Shown: positions 8,762 through 18,894, counted from the first letter of the stretch. The stretch is DNA of 64,000 bases from Thalassobacillus cyri (GCF_900107755.1 NZ_FNQR01000001.1:186001-250000), one strand, 5' to 3'. Notes: generated by a model from the letters alone, not told the origin. Numbers and translations: made by a program.

Positions 8762-9124
8762 GTGAATAAGAATCTGAAAGAGCAAATAAAGGAACTGGAG
8801 AAGAGCCATTTGAATCTGGAAGTACGTAAATCTTCAGAAGAACTGGATAAAATTCTAGCCGATGACTTTTTTGAAATAGGAAGCTCAGGGAGAATGATCT
8901 TTAAGGAAGAATGTATTACCAGCGGGGTTGATCTTGATGAAATGGAGTTATTTGAGTTTGAGCTTCACCCCCTGGGACCAGATGTCGTCTTGACAACTTA
9001 CTTCATTCATAACAAAACGAAAAAACGGAATACACTTCGCAGCTCAATTTGGAAGCAACGGGATGGAAGGTGGCAATTGTATTTCCATCAGGGTACGGTT
9101 ACTAAAAGCCTGATACCTGGTTAG
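8762..9124 (+). CDS. DUF4440/SnoaL-like small protein
   Basis: A 120-residue cytoplasmic protein with a GTG start behind an AAAGGGAGTGG site. The order of helix (EQIKELEKSHL), ILADDFFEIGSSGR, and strands ending in RSSIWKQRDGRWQLYFHQGT is the NTF2-like fold typical of DUF4440 proteins. Many members have no known function; some are isomerases or ligand-binding proteins. It has no operon partner. Confidence 0.7.
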   Translation: MNKNLKEQIKELEKSHLNLEVRKSSEELDKILADDFFEIGSSGRMIFKEECITSGVDLDEMELFEFELHPLGPDVVLTTYFIHNKTKKRNTLRSSIWKQRDGRWQLYFHQGTVTKSLIPG

Positions 9125-9244
9125 AAAATATACATAGATATACAATAACTTAACCTCAATAGTCCCGCGATTACAGAAAGAAGTTGCACAAATAGCACTT
9201 AAAGAAGCGCGATTACAGCATAATCACACATTTATTTCATATGT

Positions 9245-9305
9245 AGTGCCTGCTTCCCAATGAATTAACGCTTTACCATAATGGGAGTCAGGCACTATTT
9301 TTTTT
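9245..9305 (+). repeat. TGCCTG-family hairpin repeat acting as terminator
   Basis: AGTGCCTGCTTCCCA (9245-9259) faces TGGGAGTCAGGCACT (9282-9296), with the spacer GAATTAACGCTTTACC and a T-run. It lies between the converging DUF4440 and gabR genes. Confidence 0.85.
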
Positions 9306-9386
9306 AGGGTGTTTTTTAAGACTAAATCAACTGCTTATCCCTTAGATATATAGGTTATGCAGGCCCCCCAATCGGGTACTGCATTA

Positions 9387-10805
9387 TTAAGTGTATGAAA
9401 AAAGAGAAGCGAGACGTTGTACGGATTCTTGGACTTTATTATCATTCATATTGGCGAATCCGATAATGAGTTGTTTTTTATTGCTTTGCGGCATATGAAA
9501 CTCCTTCAGGTAAAAACGGCGAATGGTATATAATTCAATTCTTTTCTCTTTTGCCCGCTCCTCAATGTCTTTATAGGAGAGATCAGTGTTGATTTCAACT
9601 AGAAAATGAAGACCGGCAGGAATATCATGTATCGTTATTTTATCTCCAAAAACCCGATGCAACTCACGAATGAGCTTCGCTCGTTTCGCTTTGTAGCGCG
9701 CATTCATCCGTTTCATATGCCTCCCGTATTCCCCTTTATCGATAAAATACTTCAGTGTCCATAGGTTGAGACCTGATGGGCCGTCAATCCAATTGCCGAA
9801 TGCGCTGCGATAGCGTTTTAACAATTCAGGAGGAAGAATCATATAGCTGATACGCAGGCTCGGCAGCAGTGTTTTGGAAAATGTTCCTGTATAGATGACC
9901 TGTCGGTTTCGATCTAAACTCTGAAGAGAAGGGATGTGGTCCGTCTCGTACTTAAATTCACTATCATAATCGTCTTCAACGATGTAGCGATCTGGCGATT
10001 CAGCAGCCCAGTTTAAAAGTTTTATTCTTCGGTTAATTGGCATGATCGTTCCTGTTGGAAACTGGTGTGAGGGGGTAACAAAAACCCACTTAGGATCCTT
10101 TTCCCTAATAGTGTCAACAGAAATCCCCTGGTCATCGAGATCGATTGGCTCTACCTTAAAATCCATATCTTTTAAAAGTTGATAGAAGCGCTGATATCCT
10201 GGATTTTCCACAGCGATGGCGGTAGACCTTGGCTGCAGGCACATTAGTTTGTGAATCAGTGGCTGGGTTCCGGAGCCGATGATAATCTGTTCTGGTCTGC
10301 ATCGGACACCGCGGGTAAGGGCGATCATTGTAGCAATCGATTTGCGGAGTTCATAAGGTCCCTGGGGGTGCGGGAGCAGGGAAAGTTGTTTTTTGTGATT
10401 ATCGATTACTTTTTGTTGATACCTTCTCCATTTCTTGAATGGAAAATACTCCGCATCGGTTGCAATATGTGAAAAAGTAACCTCTGGGCGGAAGCTTTCT
10501 TTCTTGCCGTTTTCTTTCAGCTCATCAGGGAATGGGTCGTTCTCTCCGTCCTTTTTAATATAACGCGTAATATCTTCAACCATATATCCTTTTCGTTCAA
10601 CGCTGTATATATAGCCTTCCGCCAGCAATTGGTCATAGGCGTGAGCCACAGAATTTACACTCACACCCAGGTCCTGTGCAAGTTTCCGTTTTGACGGCAG
10701 CTTCCGTTCGGTGAGGGCTTCCTCGAGAATGAGTTCTTTCATTTGTGTATAGATTTGTTTGTAGATAGCGGGATGTTCGTCCCCCTTTTTTATTTGAAAG
10801 AACAC
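9387..10805 (-). CDS. gabR: GabR/MocR-type transcription regulator
   Basis: A 472-residue fusion of a GntR-type winged helix (about 5-75, LPSKRKLAQDLGVSVNSVAHAYDQL) and an inactive-type class I aminotransferase domain that binds PLP at K311 (TGTFSKTLLPSLR). In Bacillus, GabR senses GABA with PLP and activates gabTD while repressing itself. Here the divergent gabT-gabD genes make the same role likely. The GTG at 10805 has AAGGAGGG at 10813-10820; a frame open 11 codons further upstream has no such site. The intergenic region carries two ATACCA motifs. Confidence 0.9.
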   Translation of the reverse strand: MFFQIKKGDEHPAIYKQIYTQMKELILEEALTERKLPSKRKLAQDLGVSVNSVAHAYDQLLAEGYIYSVERKGYMVEDITRYIKKDGENDPFPDELKENGKKESFRPEVTFSHIATDAEYFPFKKWRRYQQKVIDNHKKQLSLLPHPQGPYELRKSIATMIALTRGVRCRPEQIIIGSGTQPLIHKLMCLQPRSTAIAVENPGYQRFYQLLKDMDFKVEPIDLDDQGISVDTIREKDPKWVFVTPSHQFPTGTIMPINRRIKLLNWAAESPDRYIVEDDYDSEFKYETDHIPSLQSLDRNRQVIYTGTFSKTLLPSLRISYMILPPELLKRYRSAFGNWIDGPSGLNLWTLKYFIDKGEYGRHMKRMNARYKAKRAKLIRELHRVFGDKITIHDIPAGLHFLVEINTDLSYKDIEERAKEKRIELYTIRRFYLKEFHMPQSNKKQLIIGFANMNDNKVQESVQRLASLFSYT

Positions 10806-10831
10806 AAATGTTCCCTCCTTCTTTAATCCTG

Positions 10832-10872
10832 ATACCATAAAATTTAAAAAACTGGTCCTTTTAATTATACCA
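10832..10872 (+). promoter_or_regulatory. Putative GabR operator: two ATACCA direct repeats
   Basis: ATACCA occurs at 10832-10837 and 10867-10872, in the same orientation and 35 bases start to start, between gabR and gabT. From memory, ATACCA direct repeats are the half-sites of the Bacillus subtilis GabR operator; the exact spacing there should be compared. The first copy lies inside the extended but unlikely upstream gabR frame, which also supports the shorter gabR start. Confidence 0.6.
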
Positions 10873-10915
10873 GATAATTGTCATAATAATCTTCAAATTA
10901 AAGGGAGGGTTACCA

Positions 10916-12223
10916 GTGACTGATCAAACTTTAACAAAAAATGATTTACAACAAAAAAGAAAGAAATATATACCAAAAGGATTAGGAAATGGAAATACAA
11001 ATATAGCTGACTATGCAAAGGGAGCGACAGTGGTTGATAACGAAGGTGGCAAATGGATTGATTTTGCGGGAGCCATCGGAACGCTTAACGTTGGGCACAG
11101 TCATCCCAAAGTGACTGAAGCAGTAAAAAAACAGGTCGACCGCTATCTTCATCCAGGATTCAACGTTATCATGTACGATAGTTATATCAACCTTGCGGAA
11201 AAGCTATGCACGATTACACCTGGTTCTTTCGATAAAATGGCAATACTTTTTAATTCCGGAGCAGAAGCCGTTGAGAATGCGGTGAAAATCGCTAAAAAAT
11301 ATACCAATCGCCAGGCAGTGGTTTCATTTGAAAGAGGTTTTCACGGACGTACGAACCTGACAATGGGGATGACAAGTAAGGTGAAGCCTTATAAGTTCAA
11401 CTTCGGTCCATACACTCCAGAAGTATACCAGGCTCCCTTTCCATATATGTCGAATAAACCCGGGCAAATGACCGATGAGGAGTATATTGATTTCAGTATC
11501 AATCGCTTCAAAGAATTCTTTGTAACCTCGGTTGCTCCCGAAACGGTAGCTTGTGTAGTTATGGAGCCGGTACAAGGGGAGGGCGGCTTCGTCATACCTC
11601 CGAAACGCTTTGTTCAGGAAGTGCAACAGTTCTGCAAGGAGCACGGAATTGTGTTTGTAGCGGACGAAATCCAGACAGGTTTTTCCCGTACAGGGAAGCT
11701 GTTTGCGAGCGAGCATTTTGATGTCGAGCCAGATGTCATGACCCTATCGAAATCACTTGCGGCTGGTCTTCCACTTAGTGCTGTAGTTGGTAAGGCGGAA
11801 ATCATGGATACCTCATCTCCAGGGGAACTCGGTGGGACGTATGCGGGTAATCCGCTTGCCTGTGAAGCAGCACTGGCAGTGATTGATATCATTGAGAAAG
11901 AAAACCTGAACGAAAAAGCGGAACAGATTGGTGCTGTACTGGAAGAGAAATTGATTGATCTGAAAGCCCGTCACAATTTCCTTGGTGATATTCGCCGTCT
12001 AGGAGCAATGGTCGCTGTAGAAATCAACGATGCAGAAGGAAATCCTGACAAAACAAGAACAGGAGCGATTACTTCTTATGCGAATGATAATGGCTTACTA
12101 CTGCTCTCCGCCGGTGTAAAAGGTAACGTCGTCCGTTTTCTTTCCCCGCTTGTTATCACGGATGATGAGCTGAAAGAAGGAATGGAGATTCTGGGGAAAG
12201 CATTTGACGCAGCTGCAGACTGA
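10916..12223 (+). CDS. gabT: 4-aminobutyrate aminotransferase-like class III transaminase
   Basis: A 435-residue PLP enzyme that moves the amino group of GABA (or a similar omega-amino acid) to 2-oxoglutarate, giving succinate semialdehyde. The PLP lysine is K279 ([10 protein letters not shown]), the cofactor aspartate is D250 in [13 protein letters not shown], and [10 protein letters not shown] binds the phosphate. The GTG start follows AAGGGAGGG with suitable spacing. It is the first gene of a seven-gene operon and faces gabR. Substrates such as beta-alanine or diaminobutyrate cannot be excluded from sequence. Confidence 0.9.
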   Translation: MTDQTLTKNDLQQKRKKYIPKGLGNGNTNIADYAKGATVVDNEGGKWIDFAGAIGTLNVGHSHPKVTEAVKKQVDRYLHPGFNVIMYDSYINLAEKLCTITPGSFDKMAILFNSGAEAVENAVKIAKKYTNRQAVVSFERGFHGRTNLTMGMTSKVKPYKFNFGPYTPEVYQAPFPYMSNKPGQMTDEEYIDFSINRFKEFFVTSVAPETVACVVMEPVQGEGGFVIPPKRFVQEVQQFCKEHGIVFVADEIQTGFSRTGKLFASEHFDVEPDVMTLSKSLAAGLPLSAVVGKAEIMDTSSPGELGGTYAGNPLACEAALAVIDIIEKENLNEKAEQIGAVLEEKLIDLKARHNFLGDIRRLGAMVAVEINDAEGNPDKTRTGAITSYANDNGLLLLSAGVKGNVVRFLSPLVITDDELKEGMEILGKAFDAAAD

Positions 12224-12243
12224 TAAAGAAAGGAAGAGTCCTA

Positions 12244-13638
12244 ATGAGTAATACAATTAAAGTGAATAACCCCGCTACCGGGGAAGTGGTTAAAGAAGTG
12301 GCAATCACACCGGCTGCCGATATAGAAATAGCAATAAAGGAGGGAGACGAAGCTTTCAAGTCATGGTCCAGAGTGAATGCTCATCAGAGGTCCGCGCTTT
12401 TAAAAGAGTGGTCAGCTAAGATCAAAGCTGAGACCGAAAATTTAGCAGAAGTAATGACATTGGAAAGCGGAAAGCCATTGAAAGAGTCGCGCGGAGAAGT
12501 CGCATATGCAGCGAGCTATATCGACTGGTATGCGGAGGAAGCGAAGCGTTTATATGGGCGGACCGTTCCCGCCCATACGGAAACGAAGCGGATAATCGTT
12601 ACGAAAGAGCCGGTCGGGCTGGTAGCGGCGATTACGCCGTGGAACTTCCCTGCAGCGATGATGACGAGAAAAGCTGCTCCCGCATTAGCTGCCGGCTGCA
12701 CGTTTATCGTGAAACCTGCCGAGGAAACGCCTCTTACTACGATGAGACTCGTAGAATTGGCACATCAGGCAGGCATTCCGGAAAAGGTTGTTCAGTATGT
12801 AAATGGGTACGGTAAAGAGATCGGTCCGATTTTCACTGACAGCAAATTAGTTCGTAAAATTACCTTCACAGGCTCCACGCCGGTCGGTAAATTATTGATG
12901 AAAAACAGTGCGGCCACCATGAAGCATGTGTCTATGGAGCTCGGAGGGCATGCCCCGCTTATCGTCACAAAAGATGCAGACATCGATTTCGCCGTAGAAC
13001 AGGTGCTTGCTTCGAAGTTTCGTAATGCGGGTCAGACGTGTATCTGTGCGAACCGCGTGCTCGTCCATGAAGACATCGCTAATGAATTTTCCGAGCAATT
13101 AACCTCACGTGTGCAGCAGCTGAAGGTCGGAAACGGACTTGAGGAAAATACGGATGTAGGCCCGGTCATAAATGCGGAAGGATATGAGAAAATTAATAGA
13201 CAGATTGAAGACGCTGTCGCTAAAGGTGCCAGGGTGCTCTATGGTCATCAATATGACAAAGATGAGGCAAAAGGTTATTATTTTGTCCATCCGACTGTCC
13301 TCGAAAACGTCCAGGGAGAAATGGATATCATGCAGGAAGAAACGTTCGGTCCGGTTATCCCTTTGACGACGTTCCGGGAAAATAAGGAAGCAGTAGAAAT
13401 TGCCAATAATACTCCATTCGGTCTGGCTGCCTACTTCTTCACCAATGATTACCGAACCGGCATCTATTTTCAGGAACATCTGAAATTTGGAATTCTCGGC
13501 TGGAATGATGGAGCGCCTTCTGCAGCTCATGCTCCGTTCGGTGGAATGAAAGAGAGCGGCATCGGTCGTGAAGGCGGTCCTGAAGGAATTGAGCCATACG
13601 TAGAAACAAAATATCTGTCCATTGGGGGCATTCAATAG
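12244..13638 (+). CDS. gabD: Succinate-semialdehyde dehydrogenase
   Basis: A 464-residue NAD(P)-dependent aldehyde dehydrogenase. The catalytic cysteine is C266 in [10 protein letters not shown], the general base is E232 in MELGGHAP, and the cofactor-binding TPWNFP and FTGSTPVG segments are normal. It oxidises the semialdehyde made by GabT to succinate. It lies 20 bases behind gabT with its own ribosome site AAAGGAAGAG. A related acid semialdehyde is a possible alternative substrate given the extra genes in the operon. Confidence 0.9.
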   Translation: MSNTIKVNNPATGEVVKEVAITPAADIEIAIKEGDEAFKSWSRVNAHQRSALLKEWSAKIKAETENLAEVMTLESGKPLKESRGEVAYAASYIDWYAEEAKRLYGRTVPAHTETKRIIVTKEPVGLVAAITPWNFPAAMMTRKAAPALAAGCTFIVKPAEETPLTTMRLVELAHQAGIPEKVVQYVNGYGKEIGPIFTDSKLVRKITFTGSTPVGKLLMKNSAATMKHVSMELGGHAPLIVTKDADIDFAVEQVLASKFRNAGQTCICANRVLVHEDIANEFSEQLTSRVQQLKVGNGLEENTDVGPVINAEGYEKINRQIEDAVAKGARVLYGHQYDKDEAKGYYFVHPTVLENVQGEMDIMQEETFGPVIPLTTFRENKEAVEIANNTPFGLAAYFFTNDYRTGIYFQEHLKFGILGWNDGAPSAAHAPFGGMKESGIGREGGPEGIEPYVETKYLSIGGIQ

Positions 13639-13662
13639 GCTTTATTTTTAAATGGAGGTGAA

Positions 13663-13845
13663 ATGATGAATATCGAAGTTTTGATATTATTTTTAAACGC
13701 GACACTGGTGACAGTCGTTTCTACGATTGTTGTTATAGCAATTCTGAGAAAGCAGTACCTTCCTGTAATCAGGGAGTTGGAAAAGAAAGAGGAGCAAGAA
13801 GTAAAAGGGGAAGATGAGAATAAAAACATCAAGAGTAATATTTAG
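13663..13845 (+). CDS. Small single-pass membrane protein ahead of a symporter
   Basis: A 60-residue protein with a strong ribosome site (ATGGAGGTG). One membrane helix spans about residues 5-28 (LILFLNATLVTVVSTIVV), followed by a charged tail rich in E and K. It lies 12 bases before the symporter gene. Small membrane proteins often travel with sodium:solute symporters as accessory subunits, so such a role is likely but not proven. A second ATG directly follows the first. Confidence 0.75.
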   Translation: MMNIEVLILFLNATLVTVVSTIVVIAILRKQYLPVIRELEKKEEQEVKGEDENKNIKSNI

Positions 13846-13857
13846 GGGGGATGACAT

Positions 13858-15450
13858 ATGGCGTTAATTATATTTGGGTTAGTTTTATTACTTTATGTTG
13901 TTGTAGGGGCGTTCATTGCCCGTTTCGTAAAAAATAGTGACGACTTTTATACGATGGGAGGAAGGGGATCGACATTATTAATCGTTGGTACCCTTGCAGC
14001 CACATATCTTAGTGCCGCGACTTTATTAGGAATTGCCGGAGTTTCCTATGCAGAGGGACCTCTGGTTATCGCAACACTTGGTTCTTTCGGTGCCTGGATC
14101 GGAACGTTGCTTGCGGTTGTATATGTGGGAAGAAAAATGAAAGCGTTAAATTGTAAGACAATGCCAGACTTCTTTGATAAACGGTTCAATAACAAATGGG
14201 TAAGCATCATCGCTATCCTTATTATGATTGTTGGATTAGTCGGGTACGGGGTTATCCAATTCATTGGAGCAGGACTAGTACTCAGTGAAATTACAGGAAT
14301 AAATTTTAAATTGCTTATTGTACTGTTTACGGTCGCTTTAATTGCTTTCACTGCTTTTGGAGGAATGTACGGGGTTGTGGTGACCGATACGTTAATGTTT
14401 TTCACGATGCTGGCTATCTCCGTTGTCATTGCTCCAATGATCATTGGACAGGCAGGTTTTGAACAGATGAAAGGTCTTTCCGAGACATTGCCAAACTTCT
14501 GGACGATTGGCGGTACGGAAGATCGATCCATCGGATGGTCGATTTCGCAGTTCCTTGTATGGATTCTTTTCTTTACTTGTATGCCTGCGATTGTATCCCG
14601 TGTGTTTCCGGCCAAAAATGACTTCGTCATTTTGAAAACTGCTATTATCGGTGTGTTTTTTGCACCGTTCATGCAGCTGACAGTTTTCATTGCTGCAGGT
14701 GGTATGCAAGTGCTTAAACCTAACATTACTCCAGCAGATAATGCTATGATCGTTGGGTTTATGGAATTCACCACCCCTGCGGTTGCTGGGGTAGGCCTCG
14801 CTGCTTTAATGGCTTCTATTATGTCCACGGCTTCAACCCTTTTTGTTCTGGTAGGTTTCGCGTTATCCCGAGACTTGTATGAAAGATTGTTTGAAAAAGA
14901 ACTCAATGAAAAACAGAGCCTTACTGCCGCCAGAATCGGTCAGGTAATTGTAGCAATTGTCATCTGTGCAATCGCCATCGCACAGCCGTCTGCTATCTAC
15001 TGGATTTCCATTTATGCCGGTTCCATCTTTGCTGTGGGCTGGCTGCCAACCATTGTAGCTTCCTTCGAATGGAAGAAAATGAATAGTAAAGCAGCATCCA
15101 TCAGCATGGTTGCAGGCGTGGCTTCTTTCATCCTATTCGGGGAGCTGATTAAAGCGGGAATAATGACACTCCCGACCGGCATTGATGAACTTATGCTGGC
15201 CCTTCTCGTCTCGGTCGCTACGCTAATTATTGCAGCTCTGGTAACCAAACCAAACAAATACGAACTGAATTACTATGCGGAAATGAAGAATACTGGTATG
15301 GCAAAAATAACTATTCAAGAATTCTTGAAACAGCCGGACGGTCTTCAAAAGATTAAAAAACAGTATAAACAGATCATTACAATTTCTGTATTATTCACAT
15401 TTATATCCGTCGTGGTGTGGGGGTATTTCTTCATTAAACTCGGCTTGTAG
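13858..15450 (+). CDS. Sodium:solute symporter (SSS family)
   Basis: A 530-residue membrane protein with about 13 hydrophobic segments. The family pattern DDFYTMGGRGS, LAATYLSAATLLGIAGVSYAEG and a PAIVSRVFPAK segment is typical of SSS carriers; MASIMSTASTLFVLVGFALSRDLY matches the sodium-site helix. It probably drives uptake of the compound broken down by the rest of the operon. Substrate is not readable from sequence; proline-, pantothenate- and carboxylate-type carriers share these motifs. Confidence 0.88.
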   Translation: MALIIFGLVLLLYVVVGAFIARFVKNSDDFYTMGGRGSTLLIVGTLAATYLSAATLLGIAGVSYAEGPLVIATLGSFGAWIGTLLAVVYVGRKMKALNCKTMPDFFDKRFNNKWVSIIAILIMIVGLVGYGVIQFIGAGLVLSEITGINFKLLIVLFTVALIAFTAFGGMYGVVVTDTLMFFTMLAISVVIAPMIIGQAGFEQMKGLSETLPNFWTIGGTEDRSIGWSISQFLVWILFFTCMPAIVSRVFPAKNDFVILKTAIIGVFFAPFMQLTVFIAAGGMQVLKPNITPADNAMIVGFMEFTTPAVAGVGLAALMASIMSTASTLFVLVGFALSRDLYERLFEKELNEKQSLTAARIGQVIVAIVICAIAIAQPSAIYWISIYAGSIFAVGWLPTIVASFEWKKMNSKAASISMVAGVASFILFGELIKAGIMTLPTGIDELMLALLVSVATLIIAALVTKPNKYELNYYAEMKNTGMAKITIQEFLKQPDGLQKIKKQYKQIITISVLFTFISVVVWGYFFIKLGL

Positions 15451-15471
15451 AAAGAGGAGTGAAAACAAGAG

Positions 15472-16698
15472 ATGGAAACTTTGAACAACATCAATAAGGA
15501 AAGGTTATTTCATACTCTCTCCAAAAGCTCGGAAATCGGTGCTATTCCTGGGAAAGGGTTAAAACGTTTGGCTCTTTCCGATGAGGATAAAGAAATGAGA
15601 GATATATTTAAGGGTTGGTGTCAAGAGGCTGGCCTGACCTTACGGGTAGATGATTTCGGAAACATGTATGGCAGAAGAGAAGGAAAAAAAGCCCTTCCTC
15701 CAGTAGTCCTTGGTTCCCACCTGGATACCCAGCCGGAAGGAGGCAGGTTCGATGGTATACTTGGTGTACTGCTGGCTCTGGAAGTGGTCAACACCCTGAA
15801 TGATCATAACATGGAAACAGACAGGCCTGTGGAAATTGTCAATTTCACGAACGAAGAAGGAGCCAGGTTCGAACCTCCCATGTTGGGGTCTGGCGGTGTA
15901 GCCGGTGTGTTCGACCAGGAGTATGTGTATAGCAGAAAAGACCGTGAAGGACACAGCTTTCTGGAAGAGATGCAAAGAATCGGCTACAAAGGTGAAGAAG
16001 AAAACAGACTTGGAGATTTTCATTCTTTTCTGGAACTTCATATCGAACAGGGACCGGTTCTCGAAGAGGAAAATAAGCAAATTGGAATCGTGGAAGGTAT
16101 TCAGGGCATTAGCTGGATGGGAGTAACCATAACGGGGGAAGCAGACCACGCGGGTCCTACCCCGATGCATTTACGTAAAGATGCCCTCATGGCTGCAGCG
16201 GAAATCATGCACAACATGGAAAAGAAAATCGCGAATACAGAAGTTACGGTAACCGTCGGCAAAATTTCCGCATCACCCGACACGGTCAATTGCGTTCCTG
16301 GGGAGGTTTATTTCACCGTGGATATCCGCAGCACCGATGATCAGCTTCGGGAAGGCGCGGTAGAACAAGCGAGAGCCCTTATAAGTGAAGTTTGCCACGA
16401 AAGGCAAGTGGACGTTGAGACAGCCGAGCTATGGGAAACGGAAAAAATCGATTTTGGCAAAGGGATTATCGATGCCATTGAAAAGAGCGTCGAGACTCTA
16501 GGCTATTCATCAAGAAGAATGGTCAGTGGAGCCGGCCATGATGCGAAGTATATTAACAATATTGGTCCGACTGCGATGATTTTTCTCCCAAGTGTCAACG
16601 GCAAGAGTCACGTACCATCGGAACTGACGCTGGATGAAGATATCATAAGCGGTGCCAACGTGCTCTATCAAACTGTTTTGGCATTAGCTGAAGAATAG
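15472..16698 (+). CDS. M20-family amidohydrolase (N-carbamoyl-amino-acid hydrolase / allantoate amidohydrolase type)
   Basis: A 408-residue two-metal hydrolase. Metal ligands appear in GSHLDTQPEGGRFDG, NEEGARF, HIEQGPVLE and GAGHDAKYI, and the ADHAGPTPMHLRKDA segment is the substrate and dimer contact of the family. Relatives cut N-carbamoyl or ureido groups from amino acids or allantoate, releasing ammonia and carbon dioxide. It is the fifth gene of the operon, so it may release the free amino acid that enters the GabT step. The ribosome site is AAAGAGGAGTG. Confidence 0.85.
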   Translation: METLNNINKERLFHTLSKSSEIGAIPGKGLKRLALSDEDKEMRDIFKGWCQEAGLTLRVDDFGNMYGRREGKKALPPVVLGSHLDTQPEGGRFDGILGVLLALEVVNTLNDHNMETDRPVEIVNFTNEEGARFEPPMLGSGGVAGVFDQEYVYSRKDREGHSFLEEMQRIGYKGEEENRLGDFHSFLELHIEQGPVLEEENKQIGIVEGIQGISWMGVTITGEADHAGPTPMHLRKDALMAAAEIMHNMEKKIANTEVTVTVGKISASPDTVNCVPGEVYFTVDIRSTDDQLREGAVEQARALISEVCHERQVDVETAELWETEKIDFGKGIIDAIEKSVETLGYSSRRMVSGAGHDAKYINNIGPTAMIFLPSVNGKSHVPSELTLDEDIISGANVLYQTVLALAEE

Positions 16699-16730
16699 AA
16701 CAGAATATCGGAATAAGGTGGTCATTAGTG

Positions 16731-17996
16731 ATGGGAACAAACAATGAACTAGTGAGAAAGAAAATAGATGAATTGTGGGACGAAGAGAAACTGTTCCTGA
16801 AAACGCTCGGGAGTTTTCCGAGTACGTTAGGAAATGAAAAAGAAGTACAGGAATTTATTTATCATTATTTGCAGGATATGGGAATGGAGACGGAGTCGGT
16901 GGCAGTCGATCCGGAGAGGTTGAGAGACTATGAAAACTTCGGTGAACCCGACTGGTCTTACGAAGACCGCCCGGTAGTTGTAGGAGAATGGAAAAGCACG
17001 GGTCCGAAAAAGGGGAAAAGCCTGATCCTGCAAAGTCATATGGATGTAGTAAGTGCCGGGCCTGAAGATCAATGGGATACGAACCCATATGCTCCTGTTA
17101 TCAAGGACGGCAAGATGTATGGAAGAGGCCTGCTTGATATGAAAGGTGGCTTTGCTGCGATTGTGTTCGCAGTCAAAGCCTTACGTAATGCCGGTGTAGA
17201 ACTTGGCGCAGACCTGCAAATACAAAGTGTCATCGAAGAGGAATGTACCGGTAACGGGGCGCTGGCCCTACTGGACCAGGGTTACACTGCTGATGGAGCT
17301 TTGATCCCTGAACCAACTAATTTGCGTCTGCTTCATTCCCAAGTGGGCGTCATGTGGCTTCAAGTGAAAGTAAAGGGAGCGGGTGCTCATGTGGAACGTG
17401 CAGAGAGTGCGCAAAATGCGATTATGAAGGCGCAAAAACTGATGGATTCGTTGATGGCGTATCGCGAGCATATCAATAGCCAGCCGAAACACCCTGATTT
17501 TGAGCATCATCCGCATCCGCTCAATGTCAATGTCGGTAAAGTAGAAGGGGGAGACTGGGCCTCCAGTGTACCGACAGAATGTACTTTCGACGCGAGAGTA
17601 GGTTTTTATCCAGGAACCGATCCAGAAACTATCCAGAAAGAGGTCAAGCAGTGGCTGTTGGATGCAGCTAAGGAAGATGAGTGGCTGAAAGAGTCGACGC
17701 CGGAAATTACATTTTTCGGGTTCTCTGCTCCAGGCTATACGATTTCGAATGAAGAGGAAATCATGAAGGAGATAGGTTCCTCTCATAACAATGTGACCGG
17801 TAAACAAGCGGAGAATCTGGCTTTTACGGCTACCACCGATTTGCGGGCATTCGGAGAGTTTGACATTCCGGCTACCTGCTATGGTCCAATTGGCGCCAAT
17901 ATGCACGCTCCAAATGAATACATTGAGCTTGACAGTTTAAAGACTATGACCAATGTAATTGCTGATTTTATTTTACGGTGGTGTGAAGAAAAATAA
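16731..17996 (+). CDS. M20-family deacylase (ArgE/DapE type)
   Basis: A 421-residue metallohydrolase of the acetylornithine deacetylase/succinyl-diaminopimelate desuccinylase group. LQSHMDVV, GRGLLDMKGG and VIEEECTGNG hold the usual metal ligands and catalytic glutamate; GAGAHVERAESAQNA is the lid-domain histidine region, and TTDLRAF and ANMHAPNEYI complete the site. A GTG one codon upstream is an alternative start; the ATG at 16731 sits 9 bases behind AAGGTGG. Two different amide-cleaving M20 enzymes in one operon suggest several acylated forms of the substrate. Confidence 0.85.
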   Translation: MGTNNELVRKKIDELWDEEKLFLKTLGSFPSTLGNEKEVQEFIYHYLQDMGMETESVAVDPERLRDYENFGEPDWSYEDRPVVVGEWKSTGPKKGKSLILQSHMDVVSAGPEDQWDTNPYAPVIKDGKMYGRGLLDMKGGFAAIVFAVKALRNAGVELGADLQIQSVIEEECTGNGALALLDQGYTADGALIPEPTNLRLLHSQVGVMWLQVKVKGAGAHVERAESAQNAIMKAQKLMDSLMAYREHINSQPKHPDFEHHPHPLNVNVGKVEGGDWASSVPTECTFDARVGFYPGTDPETIQKEVKQWLLDAAKEDEWLKESTPEITFFGFSAPGYTISNEEEIMKEIGSSHNNVTGKQAENLAFTATTDLRAFGEFDIPATCYGPIGANMHAPNEYIELDSLKTMTNVIADFILRWCEEK

Positions 17997-18047
17997 ACTG
18001 GCACGACCTACTAAGGCAGAGGAGTGCGGTTAAGGGAGGAAATACGT

Positions 18048-18839
18048 ATGAAACCTTTTAATGTAGCTATCCCAACACCTTTCTTCCGTGATGAGCAGTT
18101 AAACGTGGATGGGTTTAAAACGATCATGAACCACTTGAAAGAAAATGGGGTAGAATCCATAATCATCTCCGGGACAACCGGTGAGCAGCACTCCATGAGC
18201 ATCGAGGAAAGATTGCAAATTATCGACTACTTTAATGAACAGGATTTCAAAGATATGGAGCTCATCTTTGGTGTGGCTGCCACGAGGCTGAAAGACGCAG
18301 AAAGACTTGTGAAGAAACTGGAAAATTCGGTTTTTGACGGAATACTGCTTGGATTTCCTCCTTATATTAAACCGACCCAAACCCAGGCAGTTTACTATGC
18401 AGGAAAATTGCTGAGTCTGACCACCAAGGAAGTGATCCTTTATAATAATCCCCCGAGAACCGGCTTTGACTTGAGCACAGAGTCCTTCCGGGAGCTTCTT
18501 AGCAGCCACTCGAATATCGCAGGGTTGAAAGACGGTGGAGATAAAAGACGGCATGCTGATATAGAACTTCCTGATAATTTTATCCTGTATGCGGCAGGAG
18601 ACATGCAGGCTGACCAGCAGATAAAAGATGGATGTAACGGGCTCTCCAGCATGGTCGGAAATATCTATCCACAGGAAATGAAAAGCATGCTGTCTGACCT
18701 GTGCAAGAATAAAGGTAGCAGGTATGAAGATTATAAGCGGCTGATTGATGAAGCTACAGAGCGGCCGTTAATTGAAACGATAAAAAATCACTATAATAAA
18801 CTTGGGATAGAGGCAGGTATCTGCCGTTCCCCTCTATAG
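18048..18839 (+). CDS. Dihydrodipicolinate synthase/N-acetylneuraminate lyase family protein
   Basis: A class I aldolase-fold protein of 263 residues. PTPFF, the phosphate/carboxylate-binding SGTTGEQHSM, the proton-relay tyrosine in ILYNNPPRTGF and the Schiff-base lysine in AGLKDGGDK are all present. It is last in the gab-type operon, so a catabolic lyase or deaminase acting on a 2-oxo acid is more likely than lysine synthesis. A GTG eight codons upstream is in frame, but AAGGGAGG (18032-18039) fits the ATG at 18048. Confidence 0.8.
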   Translation: MKPFNVAIPTPFFRDEQLNVDGFKTIMNHLKENGVESIIISGTTGEQHSMSIEERLQIIDYFNEQDFKDMELIFGVAATRLKDAERLVKKLENSVFDGILLGFPPYIKPTQTQAVYYAGKLLSLTTKEVILYNNPPRTGFDLSTESFRELLSSHSNIAGLKDGGDKRRHADIELPDNFILYAAGDMQADQQIKDGCNGLSSMVGNIYPQEMKSMLSDLCKNKGSRYEDYKRLIDEATERPLIETIKNHYNKLGIEAGICRSPL

Positions 18840-18894
18840 GCTAGTAAGAATACTTGTAATCCAGCTATTTATTTTCAGTATTTTTTGTACAGGT

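Noticed and set aside
9168-9220. Twice-repeated GCGATTACAG in the gap before gabR
   Set aside because: Only two short copies, no palindrome and no link to a promoter; probably chance.
13105-13635. 176-codon open frame on the minus strand opposite gabD
   Set aside because: Shadow of the dehydrogenase gene; no ribosome site and a composition unlike a folded protein.
14046-14906. 286-codon open frame on the minus strand
   Set aside because: It lies wholly opposite the sodium symporter gene, has no ribosome site and no protein-family character; long antisense frames are common opposite membrane protein genes.
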